Below, piece by piece: positions 33,985 to 45,400 of a stretch of 64,000 nucleotides of DNA. A model generated the notes under the pieces. The model was not told the DNA's origin, searched no databases, and saw only the letters and a program-made list of their open reading frames with translations. The stretch comes from Gamsiella multidivaricata (taxonomy: Eukaryota > Mortierellomycota > Mortierellomycetes > Mortierellales > Mortierellaceae). The stretch covers positions 1 to 64,000 of the forward strand of contig NW_026251820.1 of NCBI RefSeq assembly GCF_025024155.1, in the 5' to 3' direction. Numbering within the stretch: position 1 is the first letter of the stretch; every line of letters begins with the position of its first letter. Both the position numbers and the translations under genes were made by a program.

Positions 33985-34984
33985 GATCCTATTTGACTGT
34001 TGTGCATGTTGTCATGTGGTCAATAGCCTCAAGGAAATCGTCGCTTTGGATGGTTTGAAACTGCTCCAGGCGTGCCAGGCCACGTGGAGGACTTGCAGTT
34101 GGGACAGGTTGCTCCACAATCTGCCTCCGGTGGCGAAACGGCTTGCGAGCTTGGGGGATGGGGACTTAGGACTTTCATATGCGGCTGGAGTGCTGTCATT
34201 GGAGTTGCCAATATCATCTCCGTTGTCGATGTCACAATCAGCGTCAAGGTTAGGATCGAGTTCGTAGTCCGAGTCCAAGTCTTGGTCATAGTCATCCTCA
34301 TTGGCAAGGACAATGTCCCTGCCCTTGAAAAGAATGGGAGAACTTGCTAATCATATATGATGTGATGAAGAGCGTCTAGACGTGCTTTCAATGGCCCCTT
34401 GGTTGAGCAAGAGTTGAGATAAGAAAGGACGTGGATGTCTTGTTGTCTGTCAATGGCCGCCGCACGCTTAGGAAAGAGAATCTTGAGCTCTTGCTTGAGA
34501 GTATCCAGTTCGTCATCTGAACCGTCTGGGGTTGACCGCAACTTCTTTCTCATTCAGGTTGGATGGGTGGAGACTTGAGCAAAGCAATTTTTAATGCATT
34601 TGGGTATTACAGGATCCCATACAAGGGCCAGGTACACCCAGAATTCACCCTTCTGGATCGATATGCTCTCTTAGCATTACGAGGCGTCATCCCGTTGACT
34701 TCCCAGAGGTTATCCTCTCTATCGTCCCAATACTCAAGAGACTGATTTCTGGAGAAGCCGAACTGAGTCCTGTAACTGACTTGAGCAGGTCGAACGCTGG
34801 GGTTGAGCTTTATCTCTTGCTCAACCGCCAAGATAAAGTCAGCCTTCAAGACAAGTGGAATTCGACGACGAGTTCGTTTCTTGTGCCGAAAAGGACTCCC
34901 CGGCGTCCTCGGCGACTTTGACAATGTGGTGGGGATGAAGAGATGAAGAAATGACGATGGATGTTGAATAGTTATTTCCTGCAT
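33985..34984 (-). pseudogene. Decayed coding region, right-arm copy
   Basis: Mirror of 24311-25310 with the same frame changes and stops. See that entry for the visible pieces. Not recognised. Confidence 0.35.
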
Positions 34985-35335
34985 TCGTAAGGTCTCTCGC
35001 TATGGTGTCTTGGAAGCAGGCGTTACACAAAGCTCCAAGATGCAGATCGTGTGTAACATCGCTGAAGAGGATCTCAGCACAACTCGAAATTAAGTTTCGG
35101 AGGTGATGGATTTTCATAGTAATAAAGTACACTGGACTCGGCTGAATATGCAGCAGCTCTCTCTCTCCCTGGAGAACGAGGGACGAGTTCCAGGATTATG
35201 TATAGCATATGAGGCACAGGGAATTTTACTGCAGACATTATGATTCGCGTATATTATTGTGCGTCAAAAAGCGCCATCCCAAAATTTGTCGATGCGAAAG
35301 AATCGAATTGAATAAGTTCATTTTTGGTGCAAAAT

Positions 35336-36952
35336 TTATTTTCGTGGCCGCTTTCTTTGCCTCTGCTTGCTGGACGCGTCCACATCACAATGTTGGTCGT
35401 TGTTACCTTCTTCATCGTCGCTGTCGTCCTCCTCATCACTGCCGTAGTCCTCCCCGTTCTCGTCAGCTTCGTCGTCGTCCAAAGATACCGGTGCGAGGCT
35501 AAGCACACACTGAGGTTCTTGAGCTTGAACAGCAGAAAGAGCTTGCGCGTAGTCCTCCTCAGTCAGGTCCAAAGGATCCTTATCCCACCTATCGAGATCA
35601 TCGCCCCCCCCCTCGTCTAACCAGTCTACTAGATCGTCTATGGTTGCTGAGGGTCCATATGTAGCTGGTAACATGTTTATGCCATCGCCGCCCGCTGCCT
35701 GTTGCTGCCGACCAATATTGATATTTGTTCCCCAAACTGACACGAATGTTGTACTGTGTATCTTGTAAAAATGACTGATCAGCATCCGCCTGAGCTTCAA
35801 CGGCGTCATGTTGCTGCTCATTTTGTAGGCGATCACGTTCTTGACTACGGCCCATATTTCCTCTATTGGCTGGAGCTCGCAATGGTATGGCGGTGTCCTA
35901 AAAATAGCATGTCCTCCGTGCCTGTGGGCGATGTCTTTGACAATGTCGATTGATCGATCCGTCAGTCTCTTGACTTCTGCCTGAAGCTGCTTTTTGGTCA
36001 CATCCTTCGCGCCTGGCAGTGGCTCTGGTACGGGATGGTTGCCTCCCTGGAGCCATTCGACAAACGAACTTTTCTTGTCACTGCTGCTTGGCTTCTTGTC
36101 TGCCCTGCGGGAATGATAGGATGCGCCATCAAGATGAATGTTGCAGGGGCCGAGTCCCATGCTGTCGAGATTGATGCACAGTCGTTCAAATAATTTCTCG
36201 AACAAGTCGGCAGCGAAGTCCCCATGATAATCGTTGCTGGTGCAGACAATTCCAGCCTCGCGGATCTCGCTTGGTAACGACTGCCAGGGCTTTTCTTCCT
36301 CCTCAGACTTGGCGCCTTTGTTTTTTCCTGCGACATGCGTTTTGCCGATTGCTGGCCAGATGTGCACACTGCTCTTAACAAAACGCCTCTTGACCTCCTT
36401 CTTGCCCTCGTCGAGGTACACCACAAACGCTGCAAGAATAGCCAGTAGCGGCTTCCGTCCTGGCTCACACACCTTACCGCCTTTTGATTCCACCCATCGG
36501 TTCGTCGCCGCGTGGTCGAGATGACAATATGACTCGTCCAGAAACACTTCCGAGCGGATGGAGACATCGTTACCATCAACTTTGCGCAAGTTGGAAAGGC
36601 GTTTTTGAAGATATCGGAGTCGGAGAGTAACATTCTGGAGTGCATCATGCAGAATGTGCTGTCTGACTCCCTTGCCCCATTACATGCCAATGCGCTTTAG
36701 GTCCCGCTGAATGGTACGTATCGATTATCTGTGTTTTTCAGTGTTCATTATGACCTAGATCCGACCACTTGTGCTGGGGTCACCCTTCTTGTTAATATGT
36801 TCCACGACCTTAATGAGCTTAGATGCATATTCCGGATCCAACTCCTTTGTCGGTCGCCCAGTTCTGGTTGTCACCTGAACGGTCGAGCCCTCAGAGACAC
36901 GGATCCTAAACCGGCCCAGGCTCGCAATCGTTCACTGGCACTTTTGCCAGGT
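35336..36952 (-). pseudogene. DDE-superfamily (Tc1/mariner-like, DDE_3 type) transposase with three nonsense codons
   Basis: The catalytic part is open from about 36655 down to 35336: FLDESYCHLDHAATNRWV holds the first Asp, NIHLDGASYHSRR the second, and PPYHCELQPIEEIWAVVKN the Glu, in the spacing of DDE_3 transposases. The C-terminus is a long acidic tail ending in a basic KQRQRKRPRK. Upstream in the same frame, a DNA-binding part is still readable (TGRPTKELDPEYASKL, SIRTIQRDLKRIGM) but is cut by TAG, TAA and TAA at about 36765, 36735 and 36690. No true ATG precedes the open part. The triad looks intact, so decay is mild. A further frame (NPFIEKSDNGWEEALRSL) upstream at 36990-37160 may be an older piece. 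Confidence 0.8.
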
Positions 36953-37168
36953 AAGGAGTTGAACCAATCCTAAACTAGGGTAGGCGCGAGTTTTGTCAGC
37001 ATGATGAAGACGTGTGCCACTATTTGCTGCTCGCCTGCGGTCACGGATTTGTTGCCATGCCTCAAAGATCTCAGCGCCTCTTCCCAGCCGTTGTCGCTTT
37101 TTTCTATGAAGGGATTGGGCGGCACATGAGCCTGAGCATCCTTAATGACTTGGGGGAGGGGTAAACAT

Positions 37169-37546
37169 CTACACCCTCGAAAGTGGAGATGCGTGTCTTG
37201 ACTTTGAATGCGCGTGCTTTTTTTTTTGTGGGGACGGGGTCCTACTTAGAGCGCGTAGGCCCTGAAGCCAGCCGTACTTGACCGGCGAAGCCTTCGGAGG
37301 AGTCTTTTTGAGAGGAAGCCTTTTCCCGGAAGATCCATGGTGAGTGCCTGGGTTGCGGGTGGGTGTCGTGGAAGCGGATGCATTGCTATTAGAGGAAGGG
37401 AGAAGGATGAAGGGAGGCGCAAGAAGGGTCTCATTGTCATCGCCCAAGGGAGACGAGGGAGAGGGTATAGAAAAGACGGGTAGGGAGGCAACGTTGCTTG
37501 AAGTCCCTTCGTTGCGTTCTGGGTACTCTTTATTGTCACGCTGTAG
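37169..37546 (-). CDS. Orphan 3'-terminal exon of an unrecognised gene
   Basis: Behind a good acceptor (ACCTACAG) a frame of 125 codons is open to a stop at 37169: RDNKEYPERNEGTSSNV, then Ser/Pro-rich sequence, then SGKRLPLKKTPPKASPVKYGW and SRTPSPQKKKHAHSKSRH. Composition suggests a disordered, basic nuclear protein tail. No upstream exon is found in the 270 bp before the Crinkler gene start, so the gene is probably truncated. The ATG at 37447 could start a shorter product. Confidence 0.3.
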   Translation of the reverse strand, partial: LQRDNKEYPERNEGTSSNVASLPVFSIPSPSSPLGDDNETLLAPPFILLPSSNSNASASTTPTRNPGTHHGSSGKRLPLKKTPPKASPVKYGWLQGLRALSRTPSPQKKKHAHSKSRHASPLSRV

Positions 37547-37820
37547 GTTAGACGCGTCTTGAAAAAATAAAAATTTCTAGGTTTGATTAGGTTAACCCTA
37601 AATCCCCAGACACCGTGCAGCGCCCTGATCGTATAGCTCCATGACAAAAAAAGATTCCCCCTCCCTCTCCTCGCTCCCTCTTACGTCCCCTATCTTTGTC
37701 TCATCCCCCTCATCTCCCTCACTCCACCCTCACTATCATATTACTCTCGCATTCTCCCTCTCTATCTCTCTCAGTTCTTTGGATTCTAATTATCTGTACA
37801 CTTCTGACCCCCTCGACACG

Positions 37821-39293
37821 ATGTCCCAATCAGCCCACACCAACCAACTCACCATCATCTGTCTCATCGATGGATGGGTGGCCTCGGACTCATTCTCTGT
37901 GAAGATTTGTTTGGGCGACAGCGCCGACCACCTCAAGAACGTCATCAAGACAACGGTGTCACCCAAGTTTGACAGCTACTCCGCTGTCGATCTCAGGCTC
38001 TGGGCCGTGTCGGTTCCAAATGATCCAGCCAAGGATAATATCATTTCAGTGGACAGTCTGAATTCCGAGGCAATAGAGCTCCGATCGACAACCGATCTGT
38101 CCGAGGTCTTCAAGGGCGAGGTACCAAAGAAAACAATCCATATCCTTATCCAAGAGCCACGGCTAGGTAACGAAACTATGATTTGGTATGTCACAGGCTA
38201 TCTTGCTTTTGCCTCAGATGCGATGGTTTACTTAAAGTGTTTATATTATAGCTGTGGATCTCTTCTGGGACGTCCTACTGAGGGTTGTACTCAGAACGAT
38301 GCCTCATAAAGGGTTTATCTGGGCTGTAGACGCCAATACTGCAACGTTATCAGCACTACTCGGGGCTATCTACAAGACACATCCAGAATTGAAGACGACC
38401 TCGGAATCTACCATCGCTATACATCACCCCAAGACAGCGGGCTCTCCTAACTCAAGTGTGGAGTATCCGACCAGCGACAATGGACTTCAGACAATCTTGC
38501 GCATCAACCTTCGTTCGGGAATTCAACATCTGGTGGTGGACTTGGAGACGCGATCAAGGGAATATTCCGACATAACGAGAATGGACGTCTGAACCTGTTT
38601 GGTACTTCCTATTTTCCACGACTCGATCATATTGGCAGCGTGCCATTCAATACCAAGAAGCAGGACCTCGCTCTTGAACAACTCTATGCTGAACTTGATT
38701 CAAGAAAAAGGGTGAGATGTCGCGATGGGGAGGATGGTCTATCGCCACATATCGCACCATTCCTTGTTCAAGCCACTGGGTTGTTCGAGGAGAAACTGAG
38801 ATTAACATCGAGAAGGCCGCTTGCTGGACGACGGGGCAAAGGGCTTGTCGACTATGCCATTGAGTCAAGGGATGGCCCGTCATACTTCTTAAGTGTTGCT
38901 GAGGTGAAGCATGGGCAATTTGACAATGTCATGGGTCAAAACATGATGCAGCTGGAGTCAGTCTTGCCAACACATCTCGAATCAGCACCAAAAGGACGAA
39001 AGAGAGAGTTTGACGGCGATATTGATAACACTAGGCCACTGGTATCCTATGGAATTACGACCAATGCCAAGGAGTGGCATTTTGTACAATGCTCCCTGAG
39101 CCTAGCAACAGACTCAAATGTGACATACCCAGTATTCCGCACCTCAACACTTCCAGGCTATATTCGTTACGAGAAGGACTGCTGGAGAGACGATGTTAAA
39201 GAAATCTTTGGACACGTTGTGTGGCTGTTGGAGAGAATGGTGGAGCAGATCCCACATCGACAGAAGCGTGCTAAGACAGCAACTCTTGAGTGA
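37821..39293 (+). pseudogene. Crinkler (CRN)-type protein with PD-(D/E)XK C-terminus, one frameshift
   Basis: Exon 1 (37821-38166) encodes a ubiquitin-like CRN header (LTIICLIDGWVASDSFSVKI, LRLWAVSVP, VHILIQEP-type end). It splices in phase 1 to 38252 (VDLFWDVLLRVVL, FIWAVDANTATLSALL, LVVDLETRSREYSDI). Near 38570-38580 the frame shifts by one base; the C-terminal part then runs to 39293: a GKGLVDYAIES...LSVAEVKHGQF stretch (Asp ... Glu-x-Lys of PD-(D/E)XK), MMQLESVL, EWHFVQCSL and a final HVVWLLERMV. This layout is known from Crinklers of arbuscular and Mortierella-like fungi, where role and targets are mostly unknown. No signal peptide is seen. The single shift could be real inactivation or a sequencing error. 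Confidence 0.75.
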
Positions 39294-39683
39294 AGAATGA
39301 TTAGTGCTAACTGGTGGTAAAAAATCTAGCGCAGCCAATAAGAACACGTACATCAGACATCCGGTTCGCATCTGCTTTTCATGCATTGCTCACCGAGCAA
39401 TGTGCATTCGAAGCGAACACCCTCTGTCTAGCCACATCATACTCCTTTATATTGAGCATGTTGCCTCTCCAATAGATACGCATACATCAGATACATGTCA
39501 TGGGGACATTAACAAGCACCGAGGATAGAGAATGGCATTCCGCCGCCAAGTAGCAATTTTCGCATTTACTTTTCTTGTGGCTGACCATCTAGTCGACACA
39601 GAAGCAACCGGACTACCTATCTTCAGCACTTGTCTGCAATAAAAAGAAAGGATTATCAATGGCGAAACTAAAAGGCGCTGGGA

Positions 39684-39920
39684 ATGAGAAAGAAAGTCAT
39701 TCCAGTCCGACTGGCAATCGTCGCATCTGTTTTCTTGCACTTTTCTTACATACCGTACTTTTTTTCCTCACCAAACAAGGCGACGAAGGGCTGTAACTTC
39801 AAGTACTGCGAGCCTTGTCTGTTTAACAGATACAAGATAACATGGCGCGATCTTGTCTCTCAGGTCTCAGGAGATGTGTTCCGCCCACGCTGTTGTGATG
39901 TCTGTTCATGCTCTACCTGA
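39684..39920 (+). pseudogene. CDCA7-type (4CXXC-R1) zinc finger relic
   Basis: GCNFKYCEPCLFNRY and, 25 residues on, PRCCDVCSCS match the second half of the zf-4CXXC_R1 domain found in CDCA7-like DNA-binding proteins. The first half (normally CHQCRQ...C..C) is absent and the W.CP.C motif is altered. The frame ends right after CSCST. The piece before it could be an intron with acceptor near 39779. It is probably a truncated gene copy. Confidence 0.4.
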
Positions 39921-40147
39921 AAGAGAAGAATGATCAAAGAAGGTCGAAGTACCCAAGTACTTCACTACTCTGTATCTGGAAGCCATAAAGGGACCCGTGC
40001 GGAAGCGATCGTGATTTACGCTCTTTTTTTTTTTTTTGGCTGTGAAACATGCAGGTCCATACGTCACTACATCATCTTTTGCTTTCGCTCTCTATCATCA
40101 TTCTAGTCTAGCAATCTCTCATCACGATCAAGAAAGCAAGCAGCAGG

Positions 40148-41161
40148 ATGACACGCTTCACAATCACAACATCAGGGGTCGCATTGGTGTTTATGGCGAT
40201 CGCTTTGATCTTGCCAGCAGTGCAGGCAATCAAGTTTGAGATGCCAGCTCAAACCGCCTCAGACGCCGATCAGTTCTGTGTGTCCCATTATGTCGATGAT
40301 GAGACACACGTTGTAGTTAAAGTCAAGGTTGGACCTGGCCCACATCAAAAGACATTGCTCGAGGTAAGAAAAGTGGTTCTTGGTTAGGGAATCGGAGTAC
40401 TCCAATATGGGACAGCCGCTTATGCATATTTTTTCTATTTCTTTCCGACGCGACTGTCGGTATATTAGATCACTGACGATAGTGAGCACCAAAACCAGCT
40501 CTGGAGAAAGGATGCGTTAACAGAGGACCTTCAGCGTGCCACCATCCTGACCAAGCAAGCTGGCGATGTTGTTGCTTGCTTCACCAATACCCTTGATAAC
40601 GGTACGAAATAACTGTTTATTGCGCCAATCTTTTCTTGTGATAACGATATCCTTTTCTCCACATCGCGCTGACACTCGTACAATTATGGGACATGAATGT
40701 CAGGTTACCAGCCAGATCCCCGCTATACTCGCACGGTTGACATTGATTTTGACGTTGGGTCTGAGACTATTGACTATGCCAAGTTGGCAGAGCAGGAAAA
40801 GCTGAAGCCCATGGAGTTGGAGTTGCGCAAGCTGGAGGACCTTGTTAAGGACATCCTCGAGAACATGGAACAACTCCAGGCACGCGAGGAGAGAATGCGC
40901 AACACAAACGGTAATTTACGATGATTTGTCAACAGATATGGGGTTACAATGGTATCTTGTGCTGTCGCCAAGTGCACAACTTTTTTTATCTGCCGTTTCT
41001 AATCACGTACCATTGATACCGGATTTTACCAATCGTTAGAATCAACAAATGAGCGCGTCAAATACTTCTCAACATTGACAATGGTTGTTTTGGTGGCCTT
41101 GGGATTATGGCAGATCTTTTACTTGAAGCGTTTCTTCCGGAAGAAGCGTCTTATTGACTGA
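40148..41161 (+). CDS. ERV25: p24 family cargo receptor, ERV25/TMED10-like
   Basis: Four exons (40148-40363, 40469-40601, 40704-40910, 41040-41161) join in frame to 225 aa, the normal p24 size. A hydrophobic N-terminus ending in PAVQA is a signal peptide. The following GOLD domain includes a cysteine pair (FCVSHYV ... VVACFTNTL) and the coiled coil EQEKLKPMELELRKLEDLV. Near the end is a single membrane span (TMVVLVALGLWQIFYL) and a cytosolic tail KRFFRKKRLID with the FF and dibasic signals used by COPII and COPI. p24 proteins cycle between ER and Golgi and select cargo such as GPI-anchored proteins. The tail favours the delta subfamily (Erv25/TMED10). AATAAA occurs at about 41259. Confidence 0.9.
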
Positions 41162-42458
41162 GCTGCCAGGATGGTTCATTCGACCATTGATGCGAGTATT
41201 GCTTCCAATGGATTCTTCAGAGCCGACACGAGTGGATGTTTTACAAGTGTTTTCAGTAAATAAAATGTGCCGACAATTATTCAATTGCAGTGGGGGACAA
41301 CAGGACATACAGCCAAACGATGGCAATTGCGCGTGCTCCTATGCAGTAGGCGTGTTTTGAATCGCATGACAGATGGGCGTATAAACAAGTGCTAGTATAG
41401 TAGAGTGCATATTGCGGGGCCTTTCAAAGTTCTGGAGCATAGCGTACGTACTTGGAAAAGAAAACAGGGCCTCACTTGCCGTTGGATCACGTAATCGAAG
41501 TGGTACCTCATGTTACTGTTCCTATTGTTTCAGAAAAACTAAGAGAGAAGCGGGGGGGTCAATGGCGTTGTGAGCTGCGCCGTTGGACAATGCGGGTATT
41601 CGTAACAACGGAAGACAGCGCCGCTGGGGAGCGTAGCACTTTCTGTTCAGGGGTTCCGACCTGTTTGTTCACGAAATGTCTCGCCGCGAAGAAGGACGTC
41701 TTGCATTAAGAGAGAGGGCCGTTTTAGGCTGCTTTTGCAGAAATTTAAAACGACTAGATAACTCATCGTTCCATTGGCCACATACACATTTCTGCTACCC
41801 AATAAGCGCTGGACCGTTTGTTTTTGTTTCGCCATCGTTTTGGGTCCCTTACTCATCCCACTTCTCGCCTTCACACCTTCGCACGCAATTCCTTCCGCTT
41901 CCATCATTTCCCCTTCGTCACCGGCATCCCTTGAACCACCCCCAGCGCCCCTCTTTACTCTCGCCACCCCGCCGGACTATCCTACACCCGTCTGTCTTAT
42001 TTCCTCGGCCCACCTTTGCGCAGTACACTTATCTGCCTGAACTACGGAGGATAACACTTCGTACTCGCCGTTTCCCGCCAAAGCTCAAGTTCTAGACGTT
42101 TATCGAGGCTCAGTAATAGCAACAAACTATAGCCGGTTACAGTTGGTTTGATATATTCTTCACAGCAGGCCGGAAGCACAGATATCCTTCCAGAGGAACT
42201 TCTCACCGCCTTCGGAGGGATCTCAAAAGCGGGCACCGAACAAGGACTGACTGGAACTCGAGTGCCATTAATAATACAGGAAGCTTTTTTTTCTTTTTTT
42301 TTCAGGTACCATTATCATTGATTATCGATTCTTTTTCGTGTCGAGCCTTTTGTCAGTACATTGGTATATCTTTTCCTTCAGGATCCATATACCCGCTAAC
42401 AGACATTCATTTATTTAGGTCCTGTCCACCGTTTGGCCCGGCGCCTGAACCCTCTTGA
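41162..42458. other. Intergenic; upstream region of the polyglutamine C2H2 gene
   Basis: About 1.3 kb. It holds the 3' end of the p24 gene, then from about 41830 pyrimidine-rich sequence (CT-rich, probably the promoter and leader of the 42459 gene) and a CTTTTTTTTC tract near 42285. No additional gene could be supported. Confidence 0.5.
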
Positions 42459-45400
42459 ATGAGCGACTCTATACCGCACACTACAGGATTCACTTCCGCC
42501 TCTAATGATAAAGTTATTCTCCAACCTGGCAGCAATCATATCCACCTCTTGAACACTGGCATTAACAGCATCGGTAACATGTCCACGACAGCTAACCCCG
42601 TCAGTAATGTTACAACACCTCTGAATGGCATTTCTCATATGCCAGAAGACGGCAGTCAGGATTTACAACAACAGCTTCATCAACAGCAGCAACAACAGCA
42701 ACAGCAACAACAACAGCAACAGCAGCAACAGCAACAGCAGCAACAACAGCAACAGCAACAACAACATCAACAACATCAGCAACAGCAGCTCCAGCAACAT
42801 ATGCAAACCATGGGCCAGCAACAAGCCTTAGTCAACCCGGGAGAGTATACGCATCCCAGTCAGGTCTATGAGCCTAATGGTCAGATCATGACAAGCTACG
42901 CGATGGAGGGTGTGGTGCTCTCTAGTCCACCTGCGCACAACGGCCAACCCTTTATAATAACTCCGACACCGCAACAGCAGCATCAACATCAACATCAGCA
43001 GCAGGAGCATCAGCAACATCAACAGCTTCAGCAGGCAGCCGAGCTCCATCATGCTTTACAGCAGCAACAGCAACAGCAGCAACAGCAGGAGCAGCAACAA
43101 CAACGTCATCAACACCAACAGCAACAGGAGCAGCAACAGCAACTTCACCAACAGCAACAACAGCAACAGCAGCAACAACAACAACAGCAGATGCACAACA
43201 TGCTGGAGCAGCCGCAGATTGCCATGCAGACCACAGAAGGTATATCACCTCAGGCCCTCCAGGCGAATCTTGCGCAGCAACATCAGCAATATCAGCACCA
43301 GGCTTTGTCGTCTCTACCTATGAGTCCCCCCTCAGCACAGCGACAAGGGGTGCTCGTGAGCCCATCGATTGTGCCACTAGACCCTCAGGCACTACCGCAA
43401 ATGCCAATGTCGTTTCAACAAGCTGTCCTTCACAACACGCAGATTCATTTCCTGAGCACTGAACAGCAGCAGCAACAGCAGCAGCAACAGCAAGTGCATC
43501 AACAGATTCAGCAAAAGCATGTCCAGCATGCGCATGCGAACGCCACATCAGGCTCTGAGGCGCCTTCACACCAGGACATCATGATGATACAGGACGGACT
43601 CAACGCACCAACTGCGGCAGAAACCCCAGTGATCCCTTCACAACAACCGCCTCTTCAAGCTGGAGGGATGCATCGTCACCAACTCTCGCTCGATGGACGC
43701 GTTACGCCATCTATAACCATGGACATGCAAATTTTGAACGCTCAGATCCAGCAACAGCGACAGCAGCACCTTCAAGAGCAGATACATCTTCAGCAACAGC
43801 AGCAGCAACAAGTCAACAACATCATGGCAGCGGCTGCTATGGCATCGGCGCAAACTGTTCTTTCCCCTTCAGAAGCAGATGTAAACACTATTATGATGCC
43901 TGTCAGCCAAAGCCTTGCAGCCATGTCGGCAGTGCAGGGTTTAGTACATAATGCGTCAGCAGGAGCACCTCACCAAGACCCTCAAACAACTCAGCTTATG
44001 TCTAGTTTGGACCAACAGCAACAGCATCAGTCCGTTCTCACTATGCCTGTCAAAATGGAACCCGGTACTCTGTGCACTCCTCAGGCGCCAACTATCGCGC
44101 CCAACACACCTGCTGAGACGGTATTCGCGACTTCGCTGTCCTCTGCGGAGTCGATGAAGGGTTTCACACCAATGGTCCCGTCCATGCAGCCTCATCCAAT
44201 AAGCTCATCAACGACACCGGCATACACTCCGCCAGAGGGGATCATGGCCACTCTTGCAGATACCGCAAAGAGCCACCGTCGCCACCCATCATCCGGACAC
44301 CACTCGCCCGAGGTCCGGATGGTGTTCTCGAATCAGGAACTTTTCCATCAGCAGCAGCAGATGATAGCTGCCAAAGAGCAGCTCATCTTCGAGAACCTGC
44401 GTCGAGCTGACGTTGAGCCCCATCAAAGTCGCTCGCCTAGAGCGACTGCCTCAGCTGGACTCAAGATCAATGTCGCAGATATCCAAGCACGTGCCATGCC
44501 TCCCCTCTCCGCGCTGGGCTCGCCCAACGAATCCGGACATATTTACTCCCCGGACCCACTCTCCGGCCCATCTCCAACCGTGGGGCCAATTAGTAACTCG
44601 CTAATGGACTCTGTAATGGAGGTGTCTACACATCTCCAGCTTCAAAACTTGAATGACACTCAGCCCCTTTCGGTCAAGACAGAGAGCATGGAAGTTTTGG
44701 AAGCGCCCTCAACACGTTCAGAATTACAAGGACTATCCAAGCAGGAGTTGATTGAAAAAGTAATGGAATACGAACGGCAGATGGAAGGCTCGTTATCAAT
44801 GAGAAGGTCGAGTCATCCTAAAGTAGAAGTGAAAGGCGAGGAAGCTACCTCAGAGCTGTCTGGTAAGGATTCTGGATTTTCAGTGCTAAAGACAACAGGC
44901 TGCTGGACCTTGCATTGACACTTATCACTCCTGAAACCTTGCATTTTATAGCATTCCCGCAGCCGATATCGTCTCCAGCTCAGCGTCAAGAGCCACCCCA
45001 AATTCTCACATTCTCACCTATGTCGAACGGCCCTTCCTCATCGCCCACTCCGCAGCCAATGTCTGCGACGCAGGAAGGCTCCAAGGACGACGCATCGGAT
45101 AAGCAGACAACGACTTCCTCTGTCAAATCAGCCACGGAAGCTACAACTGCTGTTGCATCCGGTCAGCATGATGACGACGAAGATGATGATGGTGATGAAG
45201 ACGACGAGGACAATGATGATGAGGCGGAGGATGAGGACAACGAGGATGAGACGGATGGGGGTGGAGACGTAAGGTCTTCCCGTGGCAATAAGCACCGCAA
45301 GGGATCATCTGGTGGCACGACAGGCGAGGATGCTGCAGGAGGCGACTCGGAAGCACCGCAGCAGCTGGTCTGCTTGTGGAAAGACTGCAACACCCCCTTT

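Larger units (their letters stand above)
30179..35154 (-). repeat. Right arm of the 4,976-bp inverted repeat
   Basis: Reverse complement of 24141-29116 (pair sum 59295). Its outer end, GCTGAATATGCAGC, is also the end of the dispersed repeat found at 14528-14605. Directly outside is a CT-rich string and, after about 180 bp, the end of a DDE transposase relic. Confidence 0.95.

Noticed and set aside
24141..35154. Inverted repeat as a pure assembly or adapter artefact
   Set aside because: Not fully excluded, but a unique 1-kb spacer, two substitutions between arms and unrelated flanks make a simple folded-read artefact unlikely.
36680..36775. Possible reassigned stop codons (TAA/TAG read as Gln)
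   Set aside because: All housekeeping genes here end at normal TAA, TAG or TGA codons and have no internal ones, so the stops in the transposase are decay.
42952..43248. Long antisense Ala/Val frames opposite the polyglutamine tracts
   Set aside because: They are shadow frames of CAG/CAA repeats read backwards.
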